This document shows positions 1 through 5,225 of a DNA stretch of 5,225 nt, piece after piece. How positions within the stretch are numbered: position 1 is the stretch's first letter; the number at the start of each line of letters is the position of its first letter. Made by a program: the position numbers and the translations under genes. Under the pieces are notes generated by a model. The model was not told where the DNA came from. It made no database searches and was given only the letters and a program-made list of their open reading frames with translations. Source of the stretch: Ilumatobacteraceae bacterium (GTDB lineage Bacteria; Actinomycetota; Acidimicrobiia; Acidimicrobiales; Ilumatobacteraceae); assembly GCA_023253435.1 (NCBI GenBank), contig JALRGJ010000098.1:1-5225 (forward strand), read 5' to 3'.

Positions 1-2640
1 GGCACTACGTCTGCGTCTGCGCAACGCAACAGGAAGTATTAACGCAATTGCAATGGCGCTCAGTAACGGGATCGAGATGATCCATGCAATCGGCGCACCA
101 CCAGAGTCATCTCCAATGGCAACCGATAATGAGAAGGTGAGATCTTCTTCCCTTGCGGTTCCCGCCAACACCACTTCATGGTCTCCCGATTCCACAGACT
201 CAGGAATTTCATAAGCAGCCGACAAGTTTCCTGCAGAATCAATCTTTGACTTACCAAGAAGAATTGGATCAGAGTACAACCGAACTTCAACACCACTTCC
301 CGAATCAAAACCATCAACGTCAACCGTGACTGAATCTAAAACATCAAGACGGAGTCGACCATCAGCATCAAGTGGAACTTTTCCGCCGTCTTTTGCTGTG
401 GCCCAGATACGCGCAAGAATCGGACCCACTTTCACCGTCAATTCATTGTTTTCGCGCGTAATTGTTCCTTGAATCTTCTTACCTTGATAGAGAACCGCCG
501 CTTCACCCACCTCAACTTCTGGCAGCTCAAGTGCACTGAGTTTGGGCAGAGTTGAGGTAGTAGTTGTTGGCACAGTGGTAGATGGGCCAGCCATTGCCCC
601 CGTTTGGGTATTTGGTTGAGTGCCAGAGTTTCTTGGTGTCAACGTTGTTTGGGTTCCACCATTTGTGGTCACTTGGGTATTGGAAGTGACCGTGGTGCTG
701 GTTTGAGAGTTTGACCCAAGTACAACCGTTGTAGTGGAAGTTCCAGACGCCCCAGAGCTAATGGTCGTTGTTGAGGACGATGGCACGGTAGTCGTGGTTG
801 TGGTTGTAGTCGTAGTAGTTGTAGTCGACGCAACATTGATGGAAACAGACGTGGCACTGCTTGCAGACGATGGTCCTGTGTTGAGAGCAACGTCGGTAAC
901 AGAGTTAGCCCCTAGACGAGCAACAACTGTTCCATCTCCCGTACACACAACGGTGACAGTGATAGAAGAGTTTGTTGAGGTTTGAGAAGGTGTAAATACA
1001 CACCCGGTTGCAGTTCCGGTGTTCGAAAAGTCTCCTCGAGCAATGCCTGAAACTGCTTCACTAAATGTGAGCGTGTACGTCAGAGTGCGTGAAGACGAGG
1101 GGGTTGATGGAGAAGTCCATGTGGCAGTTGGCGTTGAACCATCAAATGAGAAACCACTGAAGGCCTGCAGAGTGGGATACCCATCATTAACGCCAGCGGC
1201 GATGGACCACACCGTAGAAAAATCCCAGTTTGTATACGTATTTTGATCTTTCATCTGCAAAGTGGTTTTACCTGTTGCACCGCACCGCGTAGTTGAGCGG
1301 CCTGTTGATTGAGTATCCCAATAGGTGCTCGTACATGCAGGGGAATATTGAACGTCTCCAGCGACGCCATCACCTAAATTCATCGTTGCGGTAGTCGCAA
1401 CATACGAATTAGTGATCGTTCCACTCCCTCGAGAGGTAAGACCACCAAATGAGGAGTTTGTCGATGCCTTTCGATACAGAGTTCCTCGGAAGTATGAATT
1501 ACTGATTGAGTAGCTACTCAGACCAACAAGGCCACCTACTCTGCAAACACCTACGACCTCAGCAATAGAAAAAGACTCAACAACCCTTAAGTAATCTCCT
1601 GAGCCGACGAGTCCACCAGAGCCAGAGTTGCAGGACTGGGTGGTGTTTTCTACTGTCCCAGTGGAATAGGACCTATACATGCGGTCATTTGTTCCGCGAG
1701 CCCATCCCAGAACTCCACCAACTACGTTTCCTCCCACAACAGTTGCCGAAGACCAAGTATTCGCTATCTCTAGGCCACCTGCATTCGTTTGCCCCACAAC
1801 GCCACCAGTTGATGAACCAACTCCGGACACTGTGCCAGTGGTGTATGAGTTAACCACGCCCTGACTGGAGTTATACGACGCCCTGGACAACATGCCTGCA
1901 AGGCCACCCACATAACTGTGTCCGGACACAGAAGCGGAGGAGGACGAAGACGTAATGAGGACCTCATAGTTATAGGACTGATCACCAAGATCTCCCACGA
2001 TTCCGCCCACATAACTACTTGTGGACTGCCCCACAACTTCACCATCTGTGTGAATTGAAGTAAAAGCGCACGATGCACAATCACCCACTAATCCACCGAG
2101 ATAATTCTTGCCCGTCACACTGAGGTTAGTTGTAGAGATGTTTGAAAAATTTTGAGCGATGGGTGTAGCAGGAGCATTTGCAACCGCTGCAGAACCAACT
2201 AAAACTCCGGCGTAATCATGAGTTGATGTCACAGTGGCATTAGACAGTGTGACATCTTGAAAGCTTGCTCCAAAAGTTCGGGCAAACATTCCACAGAAAT
2301 ATGTTGTGCAACTAATTGACACATTTGAAATAGTGAAGTTGTCCCCGTCTAAGACGCCGCTGAAATAGGTTGTCCCATTCATCAAAGGAGTAAACGCACT
2401 GGCCGAGCAGTCGATATTTGCTGTCAAAACATAGGACTTAGAGAGATACGTAGTGGTGTCATCAATTGCTCTCAGGTCAGCGCAGTTGGCAATTTGATAA
2501 GGATCATTCGATACACCTGTGCCTCCACTAAACGGACCAACAGCAAGTGCTTCCGGAGTCTGAGATACCACTACGCCCACCAGGGCCCAGGCCACCATAA
2601 AAATTGAAACGGCAAAAGTGGAAAGTTTTTTCAGCCCCAT
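1..2640 (-). CDS. GLUG-repeat, Ig-like, membrane-anchored surface protein (3' end just outside window)
   Basis: The frame is open for 880 codons from an ATG to the window edge. In order, the protein has a signal peptide (1-33), a header with DPYQIANCADLRAI (47-59), a lead-in typical of GLUG proteins (FTPL, LDGDNFTISNVSI), GLUG-like repeats (about 178-407), a YWDT/MKDQNTYTNWDF cap (440-494), an Ig-like domain (about 495-604), a Ser/Thr-rich stalk (605-697), a second beta-rich domain (698-848), one transmembrane helix (851-873) and RRRRR (874-878). This predicts export by Sec and anchoring in the membrane, with the repeats displayed outside, as in adhesin-like proteins. The ligand is unknown. 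The ATG is chosen because it gives a proper n-region (MGLKK) before the hydrophobic core; no Shine-Dalgarno precedes it. About a dozen cysteines occur, including a CxxC at 188-191. Only the stop and possibly a few residues are missing. The architecture is read directly; adhesion is inferred. Confidence 0.9.
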   Translation of the reverse strand, partial: MGLKKLSTFAVSIFMVAWALVGVVVSQTPEALAVGPFSGGTGVSNDPYQIANCADLRAIDDTTTYLSKSYVLTANIDCSASAFTPLMNGTTYFSGVLDGDNFTISNVSISCTTYFCGMFARTFGASFQDVTLSNATVTSTHDYAGVLVGSAAVANAPATPIAQNFSNISTTNLSVTGKNYLGGLVGDCASCAFTSIHTDGEVVGQSTSSYVGGIVGDLGDQSYNYEVLITSSSSSASVSGHSYVGGLAGMLSRASYNSSQGVVNSYTTGTVSGVGSSTGGVVGQTNAGGLEIANTWSSATVVGGNVVGGVLGWARGTNDRMYRSYSTGTVENTTQSCNSGSGGLVGSGDYLRVVESFSIAEVVGVCRVGGLVGLSSYSISNSYFRGTLYRKASTNSSFGGLTSRGSGTITNSYVATTATMNLGDGVAGDVQYSPACTSTYWDTQSTGRSTTRCGATGKTTLQMKDQNTYTNWDFSTVWSIAAGVNDGYPTLQAFSGFSFDGSTPTATWTSPSTPSSSRTLTYTLTFSEAVSGIARGDFSNTGTATGCVFTPSQTSTNSSITVTVVCTGDGTVVARLGANSVTDVALNTGPSSASSATSVSINVASTTTTTTTTTTTTTVPSSSTTTISSGASGTSTTTVVLGSNSQTSTTVTSNTQVTTNGGTQTTLTPRNSGTQPNTQTGAMAGPSTTVPTTTTSTLPKLSALELPEVEVGEAAVLYQGKKIQGTITRENNELTVKVGPILARIWATAKDGGKVPLDADGRLRLDVLDSVTVDVDGFDSGSGVEVRLYSDPILLGKSKIDSAGNLSAAYEIPESVESGDHEVVLAGTAREEDLTFSLSVAIGDDSGGAPIAWIISIPLLSAIAIALILPVALRRRRRSA
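7..90 (-). other. C-terminal transmembrane anchor with Arg5 stop-transfer tail
   Basis: Residues 851-873 (IAWIISIPLLSAIAIALILPVAL) form an uncharged helix long enough to cross a membrane. RRRRR follows at 874-878, then SA at the window edge. The acidic, Gly-rich stretch just before it (GDDSGG) and the arginines after it set an outside-to-inside orientation. No LPXTG or similar sortase signal precedes the helix, so the protein is probably held by the helix itself or processed by another sorting route. Confidence 0.8.
97..549 (-). other. Membrane-proximal beta-rich domain of unknown family
   Basis: Residues about 698-848 alternate short hydrophobic strands with turns: LPEVEVGEAAVLYQG, then KVGPILARIWATAKDGGKVP, then SVTVDVDGFDSGSGVEVRLY, SDPILLGKS, DSAGNLSAAYEIP and HEVVLAG. 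The pattern of a glycine-turn strand, a Y-S-D/T-P-x-x-LG element, D-x-x-G-N and a short H-x-V-x-L-x-G strand resembles Ig-like or stalk modules placed just before the C-terminal membrane anchor in other actinobacterial surface proteins. I cannot name the family with confidence. Confidence 0.5.
550..828 (-). repeat. Ser/Thr-rich stalk with a 13-threonine run
   Basis: Residues 605-697 are dominated by Thr, Ser, Gly, Asn and Gln, with 13 consecutive threonines at 606-618 (bases 787-825) followed by VPSSSTTT and, further on, TTVPTTTTSTLP. The threonine run uses all four ACN codons in no simple order, so it is a low-complexity protein tract rather than a pure DNA microsatellite. Such stretches act as extended, often O-glycosylated, wall-spanning linkers in bacterial surface proteins. 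Glycosylation here is inference. Confidence 0.8.
829..1158 (-). other. Bacterial Ig-like domain of the surface protein
   Basis: Residues about 495-604 include LTYTLTFSEAVSGIARGDFS, TGTATGC, a C-terminal strand ITVTVVCTGDGTV and GANSVTDVALNTGPSS. This pattern (TFSEAVSG, then DF, then ANSVTD-x-x-x-NTG) is typical of bacterial Ig-like modules that build stalks in large extracellular proteins. Cysteines 547 and 566 sit where they could form a disulfide. The module probably acts as a spacer between the GLUG head and the Thr-rich stalk. Confidence 0.7.
1159..1323 (-). other. Post-GLUG cap segment (YWDT ... GYPTL)
   Basis: Residues 440-494 contain YWDTQSTG, a glycine-rich turn with RCGATGKTT, LQMKDQNTYTNWDF, VWSI and NDGYPTL. 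This string of motifs commonly follows GLUG arrays in bacterial surface proteins and probably closes the beta-solenoid. It marks the boundary between the repeat domain and the Ig-like stalk. The correspondence is from memory of the family, not a search. Confidence 0.7.
1420..2109 (-). repeat. About eight degenerate GLUG-type repeats (protein level)
   Basis: The motif hydrophobic-GG-L/I/V-V/A-G recurs with its glycine pair at residues 182, 212, 245, 279, 308, 342, 369 and 399, a spacing of 27-34 residues. Examples are YLGGLVGD, YVGGIVGD, YVGGLAGM, TGGVVGQ, VVGGVLGW, SGGLVG and VGGLVG. Between them lie NSYTTGTV, RSYSTGTV and NSYFRGTL, the usual inter-motif strands of this family. GLUG repeats are found in bacterial surface and adhesin-like proteins and probably fold as an elongated beta-solenoid. 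Repeats 2 and 3 still share an 11-base identical stretch (cccacataact at 1907-1917 and 2006-2016) exactly 33 codons apart, a possible trace of unit duplication. The last unit (FGGLTSRG) has lost the terminal VG. Confidence 0.8.
2542..2640 (-). other. Sec signal peptide of the surface protein
   Basis: Residues 1-33 begin MGLKK, continue with a hydrophobic core (about 9-25, with FAVSIFMVAWAL) and end in PEALA followed by VGPF. ALA fits the small-x-small rule for signal peptidase I, so cleavage after residue 33 is most likely. No lipobox cysteine is present. Export to the cell surface follows from this. Confidence 0.85.
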
Positions 2641-2648
2641 GTAGAAAA

Positions 2649-2654
2649 AGTATA
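2649..2654 (-). promoter_or_regulatory. Putative -10 box (TATACT) for a leaderless transcript
   Basis: On the minus strand TATACT is followed by eight bases and then the ATG of the surface-protein gene, so a start site at normal distance would fall at or within a few bases of the ATG. No Shine-Dalgarno sequence lies in this spacer (TTTTCTAC), which fits the leaderless translation common in actinobacteria. No good TTGACA-like -35 is visible at 16-18 bases upstream. Confidence 0.45.
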
Positions 2655-2655
2655 C

Positions 2656-2672
2656 TCAGCGGTAAACGCTGA
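2656..2672. repeat. Perfect 6-5-6 inverted repeat in the promoter region
   Basis: TCAGCG and CGCTGA are perfect inverted copies separated by five bases. The element sits directly upstream of the TATACT box. It could be an operator half-site pair covering the spacer between -35 and -10. Alternatively it is a weak terminator for the upstream operon, since a T-run (TTTTT) follows on the minus strand, but only after six more bases and with a stem of just six pairs. Confidence 0.5.
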
Positions 2673-2700
2673 AATATGGGGTTTCTGAGCTTGTACTGGG

Positions 2701-3072
2701 TTATTGACCCACCAGCATTGCTCTGATGCCAAGACCCATCAGAAACAGACTTCCGCCTCCATAGAGCAAATAGACACGACCTTTGAGTTGATGCCTATAT
2801 GAATAGATGATGGCAATAGCCATGATGGCAACAAACCCATAAAACGCGTGAAACTGAGGAAATTCAAGTTTCTCCCTGTTCACCAAGATCACACCAAGTG
2901 TGACCTGTACAAAAATGGTGAACTCAGCCACCCCAACAAACCACCACAGTGCACGTGACCGCAAGGGAGTGAGTTTGTGAGCAGCTAACGACCACAGTCC
3001 TGCAAAGCCGTTGCTGATAATGGCAACCCATGCCCAAGAGGTGTGGATATCGAGAAGAGCTGAAGCAATCAC
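2701..3072 (-). CDS. Small four-helix membrane protein, function unknown
   Basis: This 123-residue protein has four hydrophobic segments at about 11-31, 41-64, 72-91 and 100-121. Positive charges lie between helices 1 and 2 (KLTPLRSR) and between 3 and 4 (YRHQLKGR), placing both ends outside the cytoplasm. Histidines occur at 10 (start of helix 1), 32, 75 (start of helix 3, FHAFYGF) and 94. The stretch VQVTLGVILV followed by a loop and a helix-initial histidine faintly recalls one half of a heme A synthase (CtaA/COX15) bundle, but this is too weak to assign. The start is GTG; an in-frame TAG lies only three codons upstream, so little extension is possible. It follows the phosphatase gene by 38 bases and is probably the last gene of that operon. 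I do not recognise a named family. Confidence 0.75.
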   Translation of the reverse strand: MIASALLDIHTSWAWVAIISNGFAGLWSLAAHKLTPLRSRALWWFVGVAEFTIFVQVTLGVILVNREKLEFPQFHAFYGFVAIMAIAIIYSYRHQLKGRVYLLYGGGSLFLMGLGIRAMLVGQ

Positions 3073-3085
3073 GTCTTGAATCTAG

Positions 3086-3092
3086 TCCCCTT
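3086..3092 (-). promoter_or_regulatory. Shine-Dalgarno-like site AAGGGGA upstream of the membrane protein
   Basis: The minus strand reads AAGGGGA 13 bases before the GTG start. This is longer than the usual 5-9 bases but is the only purine-rich site in the gap. A non-standard ATT codon at 3081 would be four bases away. GTG remains the preferred start because ATT is very rarely used. Confidence 0.4.
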
Positions 3093-3110
3093 CAGCCCAA
3101 AACACCTGAG

Positions 3111-3680
3111 CTATCGAATGAGAGTGTTGGGATCTTGTCCGCCAATTTCCACTAGTGATAACTCACCGGAGTTATTGGTTTCAAAAATTGTGACAGAGCA
3201 ATTATCGAGGCTCACGCTCATCACTCTGTCATCACCCGTCACTGAACCAATTACTGCGTTGATCGCAATGAAGTGACTAAAGATCACGGTGTCATCTTGT
3301 AATTTCGATACCGCACTCACAATGGAGTCTCGATACAACGCGTAATGGCTTCCGCTTCGCTCTGCAACTTCTGCCCATGTGCCAGCCATCGCCTCACGTA
3401 ACCATTCCACCCTTGTTTCTAATGAGTATCCCTCGGGTGAAGGAATCTCACCTACTCGCGGTTCGATTGTTACGGTTTGCTTCCAAGCTGTGGCCAAAGG
3501 AAATGCAGTTTGCTGACAGCGCAATAGCGGACTCGACATCACGGGCAAAGGCCCCAATGCAGAGAGTTGAGACGCCACTGCTAACGCTTGACTTCTCCCA
3601 AGTTCATCAAGAGCTGGATCGGGATCTACGTTCCATCCCGCTGCAGCCCTACCGTGCCTCACCATGTACACACGCGTCAT
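3111..3680 (-). CDS. Histidine phosphatase family protein (phosphoglycerate mutase-like)
   Basis: This 189-residue protein belongs to the branch 1 histidine phosphatases, which remove phosphate through a phosphohistidine intermediate. The signature MVRHG is at residues 6-10, with R8 and the nucleophile H9. SSPLLRCQQTA (49-59) supplies the second phosphate-binding arginine, R54. The second catalytic histidine is H136 in IFSHF (133-137). An acidic residue near E78 is a candidate proton donor. The length is normal for a minimal phosphatase domain; there is no signal peptide or membrane segment, so it is cytoplasmic. Its ATG overlaps the TGA of the upstream deacetylase gene (ATGA), which indicates translational coupling. 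The substrate cannot be read from the sequence; members of the family act on sugar phosphates, phosphoproteins, nucleotides and cofactor precursors. Confidence 0.85.
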   Translation of the reverse strand: MTRVYMVRHGRAAAGWNVDPDPALDELGRSQALAVASQLSALGPLPVMSSPLLRCQQTAFPLATAWKQTVTIEPRVGEIPSPEGYSLETRVEWLREAMAGTWAEVAERSGSHYALYRDSIVSAVSKLQDDTVIFSHFIAINAVIGSVTGDDRVMSVSLDNCSVTIFETNNSGELSLVEIGGQDPNTLIR

Positions 3681-4474
3681 TCAAAAATCCATCCGTCACG
3701 CATGGGATTTCGATCACCCGGTTCAATAAACCACTCATAACCAAATTGGTCAGTGAATCGTTCAGGTGGCATCTGCATAAAGAAGCTGGTGTCTGAAAGT
3801 TGGCTTGCGTGACACTTCATTGCATCACGCTTTTTCATTGCAAACTCGCGCACGTCAACTTTTATATTGATTTCAGACTCTAAGGATCCCATTGGGTTAC
3901 CGTCATCCGCCGGACCATCTGGATCAAAACCGTCGTCGGGGCCAAGCAACCCGGCGGCACGTGCAGCCTCAATTCCCCTCCGAATCTGATCCCGATTCAT
4001 CGTGCCCTCAATGACCCGCACTGACGGATACAACTCTTTTGCTCTGTGCCCAACTTTGTGCACCATGATGTGATCTGGGTGACCGTATCCACCGTGCCAG
4101 TCGTAGGTGGTGAGAACATCAGCGTTCTCTTCTTTCAATATCTCGGCCAACTTGTGCGCTGCTTCATCGAGTGATGCATTGCAAAATGCTTCGGATGCAG
4201 TGTTTTGCTCCCAACCCGTCATTCCACTATCTGCATAACCAAGCCATGCAACGCGATGAATGCCAAGCACTTGTGCCGAGGCCAATGTTTCCTCACGACG
4301 GCGCTCAATGAGTTGCTCAACAGTGGTCACTCCTTCAGTTAACTCACCATGATCACCGTTGGTAGCCACCACAAGTACTACTCGATGACCCTCCGCAGCG
4401 GCCCGAGCAATAGTTCCGCCAGTCCCAATGCATTCATCATCAGGGTGTGCATGAAAGCAAACAAGTGTTGCCAC
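3677..4474 (-). CDS. PIG-L family zinc deacetylase (MshB/Mca-like)
   Basis: This 265-residue cytoplasmic protein opens with FHAHPDDE (7-14), the PIG-L zinc motif. By family analogy H10, D13 and H135 bind zinc and D12 is the general base. GGYGHPDH (128-135) supplies the third ligand. A later VDVREFAMKKRDAMKCHASQ segment (206-225) matches the C-terminal helix region shared by MshB and Mca. The family removes N-acetyl groups from GlcNAc conjugates or cleaves amides; in actinobacteria MshB makes mycothiol and Mca cleaves mycothiol S-conjugates. Which of these, or another substrate, applies here is not decidable. The length suits a single-domain enzyme. The GTG start shares its first base with the upstream TAG stop (TAGTG), and the stop overlaps the phosphatase ATG, so this is the middle gene of a tight operon. 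The first residues lead directly into the first strand, which supports the start. Confidence 0.88.
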   Translation of the reverse strand: MATLVCFHAHPDDECIGTGGTIARAAAEGHRVVLVVATNGDHGELTEGVTTVEQLIERRREETLASAQVLGIHRVAWLGYADSGMTGWEQNTASEAFCNASLDEAAHKLAEILKEENADVLTTYDWHGGYGHPDHIMVHKVGHRAKELYPSVRVIEGTMNRDQIRRGIEAARAAGLLGPDDGFDPDGPADDGNPMGSLESEINIKVDVREFAMKKRDAMKCHASQLSDTSFFMQMPPERFTDQFGYEWFIEPGDRNPMRDGWIFE

Positions 4475-5225
4475 TACGCCTGCTTTGCAGCGCCACTAGC
4501 GATGAGTGCGTCAACGTCTTTGACGCCCCATGCCTTGAGCACCTCAGCGGTGTGCTGGCCTGCATGTGCTGGTGGCAAAACAACCTCTGGGACTGTGCGG
4601 GAAAATCGAGGAGCAGGTGCTGGCTGTGTTTTGCCAGCAAACTCAATGAAAGTTTTGCGCTCAACATTGTGCGGGTGAGCGGCAGCTTCGCTCATGGTGA
4701 GCACAGGAGCAAAACACACATCGGTTGCTTCCATAATGCTGCACCATTCATCACGAGTTTTCTCTTTCATGACTTCAATGAGGCGTTCCTTCAGGCGTGG
4801 CCATTGAGTCATGTCCATCTGCTTTGCAAACTCCGGATCTCCATCAAGACCAGTGAGCCTCATGAGTTCTGCGTAGAACTGTGGCTCAATAGAGCCAAGT
4901 GACACCCACTTTCCATCTTTGGTTTCGTAGGTGTCGTAGAAGTGTGCGCCGGTATCAAGAAGGTTTGTACCAGGGGCATTTTCATTGAACATTCCGGTTG
5001 ATTTCATTGACCAGAACATGGTCATCAACACAGCTGTTCCATCAACCATTGCTGTGTCACACACTTGACCTTTTCCAGATTTCATAGCCTCGAGGAGTCC
5101 ACACACCATTCCGTATGCAAGGAACATTCCGCCACCGCCAAAGTCGCCTACCATGTTGAGAGGTGGAGTGGGCTGACCGTTGACACGTGCAAAATGCGCG
5201 AGTGAACCAGCAAGCGCAATGTAGT
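4474..5225 (-). CDS. Alpha-methylacyl-CoA racemase-like family III CoA-transferase (5' part outside window)
   Basis: The window holds the last 249 codons; roughly the first third of a protein of typically about 360 residues lies to the right. The segments PPLNMVGDFGGGGMFLAYG, SGKGQVCDTAMVDG, LLDTGAHFYDTYETKDGKW, GSIEPQFYAEL and PAPRFSRT match the CaiB/BaiF fold and closely resemble the M. tuberculosis racemase Mcr as I remember it. By that analogy the Asp of VGDFGGG (bases 5143-5145) and the Glu of SIEPQF (bases 4885-4887) are catalytic; the catalytic His should lie just beyond the right edge. The racemase exchanges the 2R and 2S forms of 2-methyl-branched acyl-CoA thioesters so that they can enter beta-oxidation. 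A different family III CoA-transferase activity remains possible. It is cytoplasmic and heads the visible operon, ending in a one-base overlap with the deacetylase gene. Confidence 0.82.
   Translation of the reverse strand, partial: YIALAGSLAHFARVNGQPTPPLNMVGDFGGGGMFLAYGMVCGLLEAMKSGKGQVCDTAMVDGTAVLMTMFWSMKSTGMFNENAPGTNLLDTGAHFYDTYETKDGKWVSLGSIEPQFYAELMRLTGLDGDPEFAKQMDMTQWPRLKERLIEVMKEKTRDEWCSIMEATDVCFAPVLTMSEAAAHPHNVERKTFIEFAGKTQPAPAPRFSRTVPEVVLPPAHAGQHTAEVLKAWGVKDVDALIASGAAKQA

Noticed and set aside
22..90. LPXTG-type sortase signal
   Set aside because: The nearest string is ILPVAL inside the helix; no LPXTG, LPXTA or NPXTG precedes the hydrophobic segment.
734..985. Plus-strand frame with a run of 13 valines
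   Set aside because: It is the exact antisense of the threonine run of the surface protein (ACN read backwards as GTN in an offset frame). It has no start context or domain.
1770..2084. Minus-strand 104-codon frame within the GLUG region
   Set aside because: It is out of frame with the 880-codon gene, whose own frame shows family motifs throughout.
1420..2109. CRISPR array or DNA tandem repeat
   Set aside because: The periodicity is at the protein level, unit length varies from 27 to 34 codons, and no constant DNA repeat with unique spacers exists.
2642..2672. Strong rho-independent terminator
   Set aside because: The stem has only six pairs and the T-run starts six bases after it, so it is at best a weak terminator; an operator reading fits equally well.
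3377..3796. Plus-strand 139-codon frame
   Set aside because: It lies antisense to the phosphatase and the end of the deacetylase gene, both of which carry catalytic motifs. Its translation has no recognisable features.
4349..4902. Overlapping plus-strand frames opposite the deacetylase and racemase genes
   Set aside because: The minus-strand reading encodes conserved enzyme motifs across the same bases; the plus-strand products are Cys/Trp-rich shadow translations.

Overview
The window most resembles a fragment of an actinobacterial chromosome, tentatively Acidimicrobiia or a related aquatic lineage. Three things suggest this. A PIG-L/Mca-MshB-type deacetylase sits next to a racemase-type family III CoA-transferase of the mycobacterial Mcr kind. 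GTG starts and short or absent leaders occur. The last gene encodes a modular surface protein ending in a transmembrane helix and an arginine tail rather than LPXTG. Base composition looks close to balanced by eye, not the high GC of soil actinobacteria. The taxonomic placement is inference.

All five recognisable genes lie on the minus strand, so the region reads from right to left. It opens (5225 to 4474) inside an alpha-methylacyl-CoA racemase-like gene whose N-terminal third is outside the window. Its TAG stop shares one base with the GTG start of a zinc-dependent PIG-L family deacetylase (4474 to 3677). That gene in turn overlaps a histidine phosphatase gene (3680 to 3111) by an ATGA. After 38 bases comes a small four-helix membrane protein (3072 to 2701) with a GTG start. 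These four genes look like one translationally coupled operon.

A 60-base gap (2641 to 2700) holds a 6-5-6 inverted repeat and a TATACT -10-like box placed so that transcription would begin at or next to the ATG of the next gene. That gene fills the rest of the window (2640 to beyond 1). Its frame is open for 880 codons. It encodes a signal peptide, about eight degenerate GLUG-type repeats, a YWDT cap segment, an Ig-like domain, a Ser/Thr stalk with 13 consecutive threonines, a further beta-rich domain, a transmembrane helix and five arginines. Only the stop codon and perhaps a few residues are missing.

Functionally, the right half encodes cytoplasmic enzymes (acyl-CoA isomerisation, amide or N-acetyl hydrolysis, phosphomonoester hydrolysis) plus a small membrane protein. 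The left half encodes a cell-surface adhesin-like protein that appears to be transcribed separately. No RNA genes, mobile elements, CRISPR arrays or plus-strand genes are supported. The most unusual item is the surface protein, with its non-LPXTG C-terminal anchor and putative leaderless promoter.
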